Source: Reticulitermes lucifugus (lineage: Eukaryota; Arthropoda; Insecta; Blattodea; Rhinotermitidae). Taken from it: a stretch of DNA of 64,000 nucleotides. The translations under genes and the position numbers were made by a program. The notes below the pieces were generated by a model. That model searched no databases. It was not told where the DNA came from and saw only the letters and a list, made by a program, of their open reading frames with translations. The stretch is taken from contig JAKCWW010001075.1 of NCBI GenBank assembly GCA_026260175.1, forward strand, positions 354-64,353, written 5' to 3'. Every line of letters begins with the position of its first letter. The first letter of the stretch is position 1. Below, one piece after another: positions 48,222 through 60,764 of this stretch.

Positions 48222-48412
48222 ATTAATTTATATACACAATGACTTCCTACATGTTTCTGTCAAACACGTACCCGCTCTGAGGGAGGAAAATACAAAGAAT
48301 GTGTACATTAAAAATTATAATTATAACTTTAATATATTCATCATTCTTATTTTACCTCCCTGAAGATGGTCACGTGTTTGGCCGAAACATGTATTTGTGT
48401 ATATAAATTAAT
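48222..48412. repeat. Fold-back with PLE-type hairpin
   Basis: The left arm begins ATTAATTTATATACAC and the right arm ends GTGTATATAAATTAAT. The inner right arm has CTGAAGATGGTCACGTGTTTG then GCCGAAAC, with GGTCA pairing with TGGCC (one G-T pair). The left arm carries a diverged reverse copy. A roughly 70-base AT-rich spacer separates the arms. Confidence 0.7.
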
Positions 48413-48859
48413 CTTAATATACTCGTACGCATTCTGTTAGTAATACTACAATTGTTTAATGCACGGATTATGGATCATACAAATTTCCTCCAACCATATT
48501 ACATTCGACACAATTTTCAGCATCTGATAGAAAGTCGTAAAAAGCAATAATGAGAATATCTACCAGAAAAACTCTTGTTGTTTCTCACTTGACGTAAGGT
48601 ACCTGGAATACTGACAGCACCCAGAGGGAAAGTTGTAATACAGACGAAAGGAAGTACTACGTCGCTGCAGCCGATGCGGGTCGGTCAGGGAAAGTAGAGC
48701 AGGCCGCTTATCTGGAACTGAACTGCAGGTCTCATAAATTGATAAAGACTGATAGGCACTGAAGCAGAATAGCTTTATCTGTATCAGAATGCCGAGCGGA
48801 TACAAGGCTTACGATATACCGGCAAGTGCTGAGGTTCTGCTGTGGGGATAACGTGCATC
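48413..48859. other. No gene seen
   Basis: Nothing recognised. The reverse opening at 48560-48805 lacks a motif. Confidence 0.5.
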
Positions 48860-49110
48860 AACACACGGGATTCTGGAATCGCTTTCCCAGAAGGCTGCTT
48901 TGCGTGCTACACAGTTTTATGGCAAAAAGAATAAGTTTATCTTCTTTGAGAATGTAATCATTCCAGCGGATGTAAAATGAGAGTGTGCGGACTTGATTAA
49001 TCTGGCTCAGGTCATAGAAAGATACGGGCTTTTGTGAACAGCGGATAAATCTTAAGATTAAAAGAACGCGAGGAAATTCTTGAGCAACTGTGAAAACATT
49101 CGCTTCTCAT
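48860..49110 (+). mobile_element. LINE tail fragment, decayed
   Basis: One frame reads ECADLINLAQVIERYGLL, a decayed form of the family's DWIDLAQDRDRWRAL end. It is followed by the 3' part with ACGCGAGGAAATTCTTGAGC. Stops interrupt it. Confidence 0.6.
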
Positions 49111-50098
49111 TTATTTAGATATTATTGAAATATTAGTAAAATATGAAATATATGATAATCGATTGAATTAGCAATTAGATTCATGTGGAAAGTTCTAACG
49201 TAATTTTGATTTTCATAAAAAAAACCATAAATTTTAAAATTATGAATATATTCACTGTTTAATTTTCCCAAGCATCCCCTTATATCACCCTCTCAGATCT
49301 AAATAACTTTCTCGGCATCCAGTTCTCGCAACCCCCCAGCCTATGTTCTTCCCTTAATGTGAGAGTCTAAACTTTACACCCATACCAAATTATAGACAAA
49401 ATTATATATATGTATATTTCGTTAAGGGACCTTAAAATTTTAGGCCGAATCGCACCAGACATACTCCAAATTTAATCTACTCTTTTAATTAATTCGTGAA
49501 TGAAATATTTTGTCCTACTACAATGTGTTTTTATGTAATACATATGTAGTTACACACATTTATGTAGGTCGTCCAAGTTTGAAGCAACTAACAGGAAAGT
49601 AATTTACTTTATGCTTAGCAAATACCAATTTGTTTTAGTATATCAGTGACTGTTTAAGAAGTTTTATTACAGTGTAAGTTGCACTTTAACTTTAAAAAAT
49701 ACACATTTTTTCTACATAGTTAAACTGTACATTTTGTAGTAAGGAGCTATTACTTCTAAACGACATCAGCTGATGGGACTTTGTAATGGTAACGCACTGT
49801 GTTGTGTGTAAGATGGGAAGTGAATTTTCAAGTAATATTCAGATGATTTTAAAGCTTTACAGTGTTAATATAAGAAATCCAAATTCTGCGAGCTGCTGCT
49901 CTTTCACTCATGAGACATAAATGGGTGACCCACCTGCATAAACTACAATAACACCGCGTAGACACTGTAGACAGTTACAGTTTACGTGCTGTTGACGTAA
50001 GTGGGGAGGAAGAAAAGCCTTATTCCATGTAACATTTCACAGTTTTTCTTCGAAATATCTGCATTGTCAATTACGTACTGTATGTAGATAGGTTCTTC

Positions 50099-50133
<35 letters not shown>

Positions 50134-51654
50134 CTGTGCTTTTTAAGAAGTATTTTGGCTGACAGTTGAGTTTTTATTTACTTATTCCATTTATAAGCTG
50201 ATGCTTTACTTACAGCTCTGTTGCCTGAGTTCGCATAGGTTTTTGTAGGTAAGGATAACATATGAGTACGTCATCTCAGAAAATTTACTTTTGTAATAAA
50301 CACCTGAAAATTGTTACACAAAAAAAGAGTATATACCTAAGTGTTCCAAGGGGCATGAGGAGCTGAATATACATCCTGCATTCCTGATAGTTCTATTCCA
50401 GAACACTACGTTCTTCCCTACCTCACAATGTAAATGTCACGTTAATGGCATTTCACACAAGTGTGCCCCAGGGCCTTCAATTTTCCGCGTCTCTGAAACT
50501 TGTTTATAGGCATTTGTTAGAACTCCTAGGCCGAAAGTTCGGCTCATCTTAAGACATTTAAGTAAATGCGAAAACACAGACTCATACGGAATGCAGACAC
50601 ACACACAAACACACACACACATGCACAGAAAGTTATGTGAACTCATGTTTGCAGTTTTCGGGCAGTACAAATAGTTCAATATTTAGACCGCCATGCCACT
50701 CTTGTGGTAGATAGGTGGCACATGCGCGAATTGTGGTTTGTTTAGCAGCGGCTTGTTTTTATTTTGTGTAATAATTTCATCTTTATTCTTCTATTTCCTC
50801 TCCTACGTCTTCACGTCAAACAACTTTCTTTCTTTATTTGTTTTGCTCACCAGAAGAAGACTAAAAAACTTCAAGAAAAGCAGAAGTTTACCTATCCATA
50901 CAAATGGTGGACGTATGGTCGAACACCTCAGTAATCTTTACTATATATCCGTCTTACGCAATTCTGTGGGCTTGTCGTCGCTTCTTTTGGAATATTAACA
51001 ATAAATTTACCTAATACAAGGAGAGAATTATTCAGGTTCCTTAGCCAAAATGTATCAAGCATATTGATTATAAATTTCGATGATTAAATAATTAGTGTAA
51101 TACTGTTTATAACTGTAAAATACAATTCTCGGAATAATAGAACAGAAAGCAATCAGCATTGCTGCAGCATCCATAACCAAACTTTCTAATAATTTATTTG
51201 AGTCTCAAACATGAGTTCGCTTAGAAGTTACGCGAAATAGCTACGTGATCAAGTGCGGTTAAGAAATAATTTGGATCACCGTTAGCTGAGATTGTAAACT
51301 CAAAGCTATGCCGAAAGCAGAGATAATATAAATATTAATGCCCGTTATAGTAAAAAGTAAAAAAACCTAATTTAGCTCATTTATTACAGTGCTTTTAACA
51401 AGGAATCTAATGTCAATTAAAGGCAAGCACTAAAAGACGTGAAAATAAAAAAGGAAATTTAAAAGAAAATAAAGAAAGCAAGGTATAAAGAGGGAGAAAA
51501 TAAAATAAAATAAAATAAAATAATTATATTAACAGGATTATGATGATGATTATGACGACAACAACAGCAACAACAGATTTATCAATATGTCCCTTAAAGA
51601 GATGATACTTTCCCAGGTCGTGAAGAAATAAAACCCTTCATATCTTAAGAAGCA
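49111..51654. other. No gene seen
   Basis: AT-rich sequence with AT repeats at 50098-50133, CA repeats at 50599-50622 and AAAAT repeats at 51500-51526. A T-rich hydrophobic opening at 50738-50998 has no motif or splice support. Confidence 0.55.
50098..50133. repeat. AT microsatellite
   Basis: Two runs of AT units split by a single G. Confidence 0.95.
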
Positions 51655-51745
51655 TGTTGCCGAGTGCATATATGTAGCGGCTAGCTTATCTCTTCTTACC
51701 TGGAAGATTCCAGTTTCGAATCTGGACAACAGATAGGATACTCTG
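51655..51745 (+). mobile_element. tRNA-like SINE head, unassigned
   Basis: The stretch ATGTAGCGGCTAGCTTATCT then GATTCCAGTTTCGAATCTGG looks like A and B boxes at tRNA-like spacing. The stem GATTCCAG with CTGG is a T-arm-like pairing. No family body is recognised. Confidence 0.4.
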
Positions 51746-52703
51746 GTTGAGAGTTTTAGCGGTTTCTCTCGACTCGTTCAAGGAAGTCTAGACTGAGGCA
51801 ATAAAATAGGCTTCGAAAATTACAGACCAGATTCCTTCCAGTTATTCAGTCACAATTTTCCTAACCCTCAATATTATGGACTAGGGTAAATGTTCTCTTC
51901 ATACAAAATAATTAAATAAATTAACAAGCAATTGATGTTTTAATACTTCGTTTTATCTACTCTTTTACAGTGGTGCCCTTATAAGATTCTTCCATTCAAA
52001 ATTGTGTATAATTGTCTGAAGGCACCACTCATTTTCTACGCATAGATCCTATGCACTCAGCGACATTTTTAAGTCAGTTTCTCTGATAATGTAATGCTAA
52101 ATATACACTTTATGAAGCTGCGTGATAAATAATTTTGTTACTTTCCTTCTTATTTTACCCCGTACATTGAAACAGCCTCTATGTTAAAGTAATTGCACAA
52201 TTAAAATAAGAGGTACACGGAATCTACATTACAAAATATTCTTTGTTCGCGTGTGACTGATTTGTGATAGATAAACCAGATGGCAGTTTTCTTTAAGAAG
52301 AAGTCAAGACGTATATATGCTTCGTTCCGCATTGCAGCTTTGATGGTTCCATATTATCCATCTAGGGCTATTGTACTCGTATATCACAATGAATCAATTT
52401 ATGTTTTATTTGCGGAACTAATAGCTACAAATGCCAGGGACTGGCACCTGAATATTATATCAACGCCGTTATGCGACGGGTGGCATCTAGTTTTTTAAAA
52501 ATGTAATAACTGAAGGGGTCTTACAAATAAAATGAGGACATTTTCCTGGGAAAATAAAATTTTTCATCAGTCCAAAAACTAATATGTAGTATTACAAATT
52601 ATTTTCTGATAAGCCTCTAAATATCTTTCAAATATTCCAGGCATAACGACATCGCAAGTCATTATTCAGTTGGAAGGATATTAATCGTTTAATTCTGTTA
52701 CAA
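51746..52703. other. No gene seen
   Basis: The 72-codon opening at 52280-52498 (MAVFFKKKSRRIYASFRIAA...) has no motif I know. Otherwise AT-rich. Confidence 0.5.
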
Positions 52704-52820
52704 GAAATGGTACGTGGCTGTGTGTCTTAGTACTGTGTTGCTCGCAAGTCTGCAGAGTACAGGTTCGTTTCATTCCCACTCGCACCCTTAACCCCTGTGA
52801 AAGACGAGGTGGCCTATTCA
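52704..52820 (+). mobile_element. tRNA-like SINE fragment, possibly SINE-E
   Basis: TGGCTGTGTGTCTTAGTACTG then GTACAGGTTCGTTTCATTCCC resemble a tRNA-like head with a broken B-box. It shares GTGTCTTAGT with the copy at 43161. Confidence 0.35.
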
Positions 52821-53093
52821 CGTTCCCACTTCAAAGCAACGTCCTTCTTTCTTGCTTCATGTTTTTTTTCGCGTCTCATGTAAAAGTTCGTGCAACGCTT
52901 AACCCCGTATTCAATTTTAGTTCACTTGGCTGTGGAGAGGTAGTGCACCCGTATTAATGCGTAATACGACGTTGCAATTTCCAAGAACTTTGTTCGGCAA
53001 AGTGAATGCATTTAGTTTAGAAAAATAAACTGGCAGCCCTATAGAGGAAGATCGTGGGTATCATTCTGCATGCAATAAAGGGATTCCTCACAA

Positions 53094-53148
53094 ACACACA
53101 CACACACACATTATACCCACATGTTATATATATATATATATATATATA
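53094..53148. repeat. CA and TA microsatellites
   Basis: A CA run at 53094-53110 is followed by a TA run at 53126-53148. Confidence 0.95.
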
Positions 53149-53739
53149 CAAGTATATTTATTCCTCCTTTCTGATCATATTCCAATCGACGTTGCATTAC
53201 CTTGAATTTGGAGACAGAAAGCTCGTCCGAAAGGATGGTATAAACCCTATAATTCCGTATGCAAGTACGCATGCAGACACGTAGTAGAAGAATTAAATCT
53301 TCGTAAAAATAGCTGTAAGAACCTCCAATCTCGCCATATTTTTCCCGTGTGTAGTTTTTACCTCTAAATTTAAGGCCTCCGAATCGTAGCACAAGTTCCA
53401 CAGTTACACAGCTAATAAAAAGTAATTTAACTTTTATATTCATTCGCTTGTAATTTCCTCGAATATAAATTTATAGTTAATTAGTGTGGATCTTAGTAAT
53501 TTGCAATAAAGGAAGAGTATATTAAAGACATTTGAGAAAACATTATTCAGGAGAGTAATTTTTCTTATGAAGGTAAAAATGTAGTTGTCGCTCTGCACTT
53601 CATGAAGGCATGCAGGGGACTGAAGGTATGCCCCCACGCATTCTTGACATCGGCACTATATGTAGTTGAGTGAGCAGTTTGACTCTCTAATCACTTTAAC
53701 CCGCCGAAGATGTTGCAAATTTCAGTTGAATAGTTTCAG

Positions 53740-53860
53740 TGATGGGCACTAGAGCCTGTCTGGTGGTTGCGGAGGGAATCGAGCCGCCCTTCTTCTGTCG
53801 CCTAGGCTGTAGCTTAGTCACTATACACGATGTAATTCTACGTCTATAGTCCTACGTGCG
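53740..53860 (-). mobile_element. tRNA-like SINE fragment, unassigned
   Basis: Read on the reverse strand, GTGACTAAGCTACAGCCTAGG then GGCTCGATTCCCTCCGCAAC form A-box and B-box-like pieces. No body is recognised. Confidence 0.35.
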
Positions 53861-54142
53861 ATGTTAAAGAAACTGCTTAACGACGAACTCCGTAATTTGT
53901 ATTCTTCATATAAAGAACGACGGGAAAATGCTATCCTGAAAAATATGTTTAACGGCCCATCATAATACTTCAGAGAAAAGAAAATCATACTTTCATTATA
54001 GTTTGTGTTGCTTTATGTGTGTTTGTTGTTAAGCTTGTCATGATTCATTTAATTTCCAGTCTTAAACATAATTATGCAGAGTGACATAGACCATTAATTT
54101 CCAATACTAGGCTAGAAAAGAATGAAACATTTATAGAAAAGC

Positions 54143-54235
54143 ATGACACAGTGGTTTGGAAGAATTTAAACTTCTCCGATTCGCTTTCAGGAGGTACGGG
54201 TTTCGAATCTCGGCTGGAGAATGGCTATTCTGAGT
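54143..54235 (+). mobile_element. tRNA-like SINE fragment, unassigned
   Basis: ATGACACAGTGGTTTGGAAG then ACGGGTTTCGAATCTCGGC look like tRNA boxes at suitable spacing. No body assigned. Confidence 0.4.
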
Positions 54236-56514
54236 GCCGGAAAACTTGCTTATAATAGAACCTAACATCTTGGGAAGTCGTTGATATCAGTCATTCTGTA
54301 CATGGTCACAGTAGTGAAGAGCGCGTTGTGAAAAAAAGAATACACAAAGTTGAACAAAGTAAAACAGTGAGAAATATAAACTTTAATAATACGTTTATCA
54401 TTTGTTACGAGGAATTTCCTTCTTTACCAAGAGCTTCGTGACAAAATACGTGATTCTTTTAAATTTTAGAGCTCCTGCTGCTGGGGATATATATATTTAA
54501 AATCTAGGTTTCGAAAATCAGTTACAAATATGTATTTCGCCACTAGTGGTAAGAGAATGTAGTCATTTTAAGGCAGTTGATAGATTTTTCTCGTGTGTTT
54601 GTATTGTGAATGAAGGTCTCAAGTTTTCGAAAACAGCGATATTGTAAAAGGATACCCGAATGAAACCACAGAGTAATGTAGCGTGAAATGCAGGAGGCAG
54701 AGTTTCTTCATCTAAAATTATTACGAAGTAGACATGAAAGAAATTTGTCTAAGGCAATACTCAGGCAATGCGGATCTTCAGTGTCCGTGTAGCATGAAAT
54801 TTTCAGCAGCTGGTTTTTCCCGGGAATACTGAGTGAGAGACAATTATTGTAATTAATGTAACGTGCATACATACGCATATAGACATATATACGTATTATA
54901 ATCTTAGGGTGAGACATCCTCTTTTTGATGTATGAACAGACAAATAAAGAGATAGACTTTCAATCGCGACTATATTTTCGGAAAATACATTTTATTTTCT
55001 AAAGCTTACTATATATTTCGTCTTTTTCGGAAAGTCATTATCAGTAACAGGCATAGAAAAACGTTTTAAATATAACCTATTTTTTCTGTCATATTTTTAA
55101 GCCTGTGCCTGAAAAGATCCTTAACCTACAGCATGTTTTCAACAATATGCTGTCTGCAAATAGTTTTGATTGACTGTCCATCTTTCAATTTGTTTATACA
55201 TACTTTATTGTCTTTTCCGCTTGCTGCTAAGGTTTATTCTACTTAAAAGACGGAAGGTTTGAGACATACTAAGTTTCCTGTAAAATAAAATAATGAAAAA
55301 CTTTGGCTATATTTTCAGCAAAGGGAATTATCTGGAGGACAGTTTCTGCGTAACCTGTATGGTTAATAGATTTGTCAGGCCAATTTTGTTATGTTTCTTT
55401 TATGATATTTTTAAATAAACATAATCATTGCTCAAAAATGCACTTTCGCAAATAGCCAAACCAATCAACTGATGTGAAACTGAAAGTTCTATATCACGTA
55501 GTAGCGCGAGCCTGTGTGTTTGTGTGAATATGAAACATGTTTCGCAATGTGTATTGCATTACCAGTAATATATACGCTCATGCTTCATGATTAATTCTGT
55601 TTAAATTATGAGGAATCCATGCATATGAAGTTACCGCATATGACTAATCAATAAAAAGGAATAGTAATTACATATGAATTTATAAGTTACGTAAATTTTG
55701 TTACGACCGGATCACTCCTAACAGTTAATACCGAACTGAAAGGATGCTGAACATTTTTTTCCACTACACTATTTTATCTCTGCATTGATTTGTTAATTTT
55801 GTTTAAACATTAACTTATGTCCACAAATTTATGACAAATATGATTTGAAAACAAATATTTTCTCTTTACAATCTTTCATGCAATATTTCTGGAATATCGG
55901 GAGTAATGCAAATAAATTTACACCCCGAAAAGAAAGAACTTAAATTGTATATTCACTCAGAAAAGTGGCTGAATATTGTAGAATCACAATTAGATCCTTA
56001 TAAATGATGATGTTTTACCTATATGGCTTCACTCCGGCTTCAAATATACCTTCTTGAATACATCTCTTTCCTTACTGTTTCATGCTACGGCAAAATTCCT
56101 GTGTTTGATTTGATCACATTCTCCCTTTTGATGTTACACTCTAGAACATCTTGTATAACCTTATGCTCTCTGATTACAACACGACTTAATCACTCTTTTA
56201 CGTGAAGTGTTCCTTCCATACATAAAGAATTTTAAGCAGGTTATAAACGTACTGAAATGAGTGTTTAATCGAAAAATATTGCAGGCTTTATTTTAAAATA
56301 TCTTCTATTATTATTTGCACACGACAGCGTCCTACGCCAATGGCTCCAACCCGCGTCCCACGGTTCGGCTGCAACTCGTGTGGTTGTTTTATGGGCCAGC
56401 CATCACGTTTGTAAATTTTATATATTTTGTAAAAATTACACAATAATTGGCACTGCGCTGCGAGCCGAACAGTCGCGTTATTTTGGATTTTTACTGACTT
56501 AATTCCTCCTGCCG
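54236..56514. other. No gene seen
   Basis: AT-rich non-coding sequence. Openings of 60-69 codons lack motifs. Confidence 0.55.
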
Positions 56515-56716
56515 CACTGTGGCCCTGGGGTCAACCCAGCCTCTAACAGAAATGAGTACCAGAGACATCTCCTGGGGGTAAAGGCGGCTGTTGTTTAAGG
56601 CTGACAATCTTGCCAACTTAATGTGACGACTGTCTAGAAATTCTGGGAGCCTCAACCTCCTGGAGGCCTAAAGTTCTGCCCAGTCTTGTATAGGGATTGC
56701 TTTAGCTTTTATACAA
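56515..56716 (+). mobile_element. SINE-C body and 3' end
   Basis: It reads CTGTGGCCCTGGGGTCAACCC, then AAATGAGTACCAGAGACATC and GGGTAAAGGCGGC, and ends GAGCCTCAACCTCCTGGAGG then TAGGGATTGCTTTAGC. It matches the gap copy at 44774-44845 at its 3' end and the fragments at 1755, 9272 and 46550 in its middle. The tRNA-like head is absent or too decayed to see. Confidence 0.7.
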
Positions 56717-58019
56717 TAATCAGGAGGTTAGATACAATACTTTGTGAATTTTACACCTGCTGCCCTCGAGCCATCCCACAATAATAGTAGTGGCCTTTTG
56801 CCAAAAAGTCTGCACTGATTTACAACATACAGTAACATATCTGCCAGTAAAATGGTAGCCAGTCATATGATGACGGGATTAGGAAAGACAACCGAAACGT
56901 TCTGTATGAGAGACATACCTCAGGAAAAATAATGCTTGCATTCCACGGTGTTGTTAAAACGTCTTCTTTGTCCTCTAGATCTGAAACTGAGGGGCAGGCC
57001 ACATGACAACGCACTCGAATTGCCAGTTGCAGAAGGACCGACATCTTGTGCAGGGTCGAACCTTCCTGTAACGTTGTTGGTATGGTTTACATCGTTATGG
57101 ATGTCCAAAATTCGAGTACCACCGATAGAAAACTTTCCGCTATAGAGAAGAAATCGACACATCCTGATGATCATTCAGAATGCCTCCTAACATCATTGAT
57201 AAAGGCATCTTGGGACTGTTGCAAGACTACTTCAAGTCCCACACCCCTTAACCAGAAAAGGCTTGCCGCTTCTACGTAGTCACACCATCGCTTCGTTCAT
57301 TTCTGTTCTGTGAACTTAAAGTTTACTCTTTGAAGTTCAAACATGAAGTAAATAATCTTTGCTTGGGTGACTTTTCAAAGACAGAGTATATTTTTCAGTG
57401 AACATACATTTTGCCAGTAGCACTTGAAATACCAGAGTGTGAAAGGGAAAAACATAGTGATCTCAGGGATTTCTAAGCAAGACATGAAATAGTGATCACT
57501 TGTTTGAAGACATCGACAGCTTTGCAAGTATAATGTTACACTTTTTTGTGGTGTTATAAAATTTTGGCTATTATTCTTCTATGGTGATGTATTTGTAAAA
57601 GGACCGTCAATTTGAATATTATGAATTACGTTGTCCATTCTAGCAATCTATTAGGCGATAGTTATTCTCGTTTTTCTACGGTTTCCTTTAAACGGAAATA
57701 CGAAAATTAAGAAGAAAACTCTGGAAGCGACACTAAGGTTTGGGTCCATAAACTATTAAAGAAATAGGCCTAAAAATACGTGTATTTATATCGTACACAG
57801 GAGCAATATCTAAATAAGACACCTTAGTGGTTTTCAAAGACTGTGTATAAAAAACCCACTGATTATGATAATTCGTGTGCAACTGAGAATTTCAGCACTG
57901 AAAAATGCATGGGGCAAAGTAGAAAAGATTACTTTTTTTAAAATTTCCTTTCTTTGAAGGAAAGAGAAAGTTTATGTTATCAAAACTAAATTACTTAATA
58001 TTATACATATTCCGTGCAG
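56717..58019. other. No gene seen; overlapping openings of unknown origin
   Basis: At 56820-57279 several frames on both strands are open (for example reverse 56920-57174, reading RFDPAQDVGPSATGNSS). The base composition is less AT-rich than around it. It may be an old repeat protein, but I cannot name it. Confidence 0.4.
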
Positions 58020-58155
58020 TTATTTTACATATACAAGTTTATTTATACCAAATACTGAACACCGATTCTATATACTCATTCTATATGCATATAGGATGAG
58101 TATATAGAATTGGTGTGCAGTACTTTCTATGAATAAACTTGCATATGAAAAATAA
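58020..58155. repeat. Fold-back palindrome, 136 bases
   Basis: The left arm begins TTATTTTACATATACAAGTT and the right arm ends AACTTGCATATGAAAAATAA. The arms of about 65 bases match with several mismatches around TATATGCATATA. No PLE hairpin is seen, so it may be a different element type. Confidence 0.8.
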
Positions 58156-60195
58156 ATTAGCTCTATTAGTACTGAAACCGATTAATACTACTAATAATGA
58201 AATAATATCTAGGTTCAACAAGAGAACTAATAAACTTTTGAGAATGCACACTGTATGTAAGCATTATACAGTGTTAGTATTATATAAATATGTATAGTCG
58301 GTAATTAGCATTGTGGCCGTGATATCTGTTTGTGGTCTCAAGAGTACTTAAAGCAGAAATATTGCGGATGTAAAGAGTGCTCTAAGGCAACAGTTATTGA
58401 ACTAAGAATATGAGGATCTGTGCTTTTCTGCAACGCATCTTCCTTCAGTCTAGGTGATGCAAGAATCTCTATAAATACTATGTCTTGCATGGATAACTGA
58501 CTATCATGTATTGTCTTCTGCCACTGGTCACCATATTGTGTTAATGGAAGTGAAAAGGAAGTGTTATTTGACATTTTCGTTGAAAGATAGTGTCAAACGT
58601 TTCATGTCCAATGAACGTTAATTCAATGTGACGAAATAAGAACTCTCTTTCAGATAGTGTCTGTTTCTCTGTACTTTCTGCTGAAAGAGAAGAAAGTTAT
58701 TGTATTTCTTGATCAGTATTCAATTTTTCCAATGTGCTTTGTACTAGAAAAATAAAGACTGAATGCAATACAAAATTTAGTTATGGTAAAGTAATTGGAA
58801 ATATTAAGGGTTGCATAATATACTTCAAAACTAACTTTGAAAGTTTCATATTCATTGTAGGCGTGGGGCTGCAGAGAATGAAATAAAATGTACAGTTATG
58901 TCCATAAACTTCTGTAACCCGGCTGTTACGACAGAAATTTGTCACAACGATGGAACTTGTAAGTTTTGCCTTTAATATTACTATGATCTATTGAAATTTG
59001 TTTAAAGGGAAACCCACATAGCAATTAAATTTTACAGGCATAACAACTGTAGCTGTCACGAAATCTGCTTTAACGTATGTGTGAATCACTAAACCACAGG
59101 ACATACTATTACGACATGATTTGTCTACGAGTCTGATATTCAGGATACTTTGGTTTTTGTCCTCAGCGTTAACACTTACCTTGAACATGAACAACAGAAA
59201 ATGGGTACTCATAATGGCAGCCGCTCACTAGAAGTGGGCGTAGAATAAAGCTCCAGAAACGTAATGTATATAGGCATTATACACCATAAAATGGACAATG
59301 CTGAATAAAGATTACGTGTAATGGATGAGCCATGTATTTAAAAATAATTACATAAGGCATTGTAAAACTGTAACAATTTAATGATATTCATATTCTGCAA
59401 TGAATGCGTGAAGAGCATGCTGTGGATTTCTATAAGTTATATGTTATGTGCTAAACATTTCTAACACCGTATCTAACAAAACTATGCACAAAAATTTGAT
59501 AGACTGCGACGTGAATTTACGAAGTTACGTGTCCAAGCATTGTGTCTAATAACTCGCGGATTGAACGCTAGATGTCACATGAATGATGTTAGGAAGTTAA
59601 AGGACGGGACGGGAAGTATTGCGCAGACGCGAATTGGGAAAGAAGAACAGTGGTTCTTATCCATAAGGTGGCGTTATGGCGGTGAAAGTATGTGCAGTGA
59701 ATGTGATAGTTTTGTCTCGACATTTTACGACTCATAGTGATGTGATTATTCGCGGATTATGTGATAATTAAACATTATGAAGACAATGGTTTTGGGTAAG
59801 TAATGTCAGTCTTTCTTATTAGTTTGTATAGTGTGACCGTCGCCATGAGCGTTGAAACCTGCCATTTCAGGCTCCAGGCCTGCCCGCTGCTTTGCTGACT
59901 ACGCTTAAAACAGTTTGGTCATTTACGTGCTTGAAATCGCGTATTCATATGCTGCAATTAAGCTGCAACACTCAAACGTAAAATATTCCAGGCACAACAC
60001 ATACGGAATAGCTAAATTAATGAGGTAGGAACACGGAAAGAATTAACGTATGCTTAGCTAATGCAGCATTCCTGTGGCATAGACAGTTGCTATAAATTAC
60101 CACGGAAGATGAGCATGAATGTGTGTTAGTCACACACACACTGGCCTAAATATTTTGATTGTGTTTGAGCACATTGTCGGAAAATAGGTTGATGT
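58156..60195. other. No gene called; one promoter-like patch
   Basis: Mostly AT-rich. The stretch 59500-59830 is richer in G+C and CpG than its surroundings. It includes a 65-codon opening (59540-59737) followed by ATGAAGACAATGGTTTTGG then gtaagt at 59795, which could be a start codon and splice donor. No downstream exon could be joined. Confidence 0.35.
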
Positions 60196-60492
60196 AAGTG
60201 TAGTAGATGGCCGTGGCATGGCTCAGGCGGTTAGTCGCCGGCCTCTCACTGCGGAGGCAGTCCATGTGGGATTTGTGGTGGACAAAGTGGCACTGGGACA
60301 GGTTTTTCCCCGAGTACTTCGGTTTTCCCCTGTCAATTTCATTCCGCCGGTGCTCCATTACTTGGGAAATTGAAAAAAAAACTATTCATCTTTCTCTTCA
60401 TCTTCTTCATAGGTTTGCACAATAAGCCTAAGGCTGCGGTGTGTCCGTAGCTTCTGCTGCGGGGCCCTTCACCACAAAAAAGTGTAGTAGAT
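60196..60492 (+). mobile_element. SINE-A copy with intact target-site duplication, B-box deleted
   Basis: The 13-base direct repeat AAGTGTAGTAGAT at 60196-60208 and 60480-60492 flanks the element exactly, so this is a complete insertion. It opens GGCCGTGGCATGGCTCAGG, where TGGCTCAGGCGG fits the pol III box A consensus fully. The B-box block is missing: GCGGAGG runs straight into CAGTCCATGTGGG, whereas the copy at 62028 has GCCCGGGTTCGATCTCGGGT there. The rest of the body and the tail with GCTGCGGGGCCCTTCACCAC are whole. Confidence 0.88.
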
Positions 60493-60764
60493 ATTAATGA
60501 GATCTACTTGAATGTTTGGTGATGTACCAGTTCATTGTATCATTAATCATTGGTTCTAATGCAGAACAGACACAACTTGTTTTTCTCTAACAGAAATATT
60601 TACGTTTGAACATAATAATGCAATCGTGATATGTGTATCTGAATTTGTAACCAATTAGCATAGGATGTAAATGAGCTCGTATTGCAGCCGATTGCCAGCG
60701 TTGTGATAATTGACGCCACGGTTGACGAAGTAAATATGAAAACAAACTGCAATTCAGAGAAAAG
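60493..60764. other. No feature seen
   Basis: Short unique stretch between a SINE and a LINE tail. Confidence 0.5.

Noticed and set aside
50738-50998. Hydrophobic opening as a possible membrane-anchor exon for the DIP
   Set aside because: T-rich low complexity; the acceptor at 50749 fits phase 1 but gives a long unlike peptide with no DIP resemblance.
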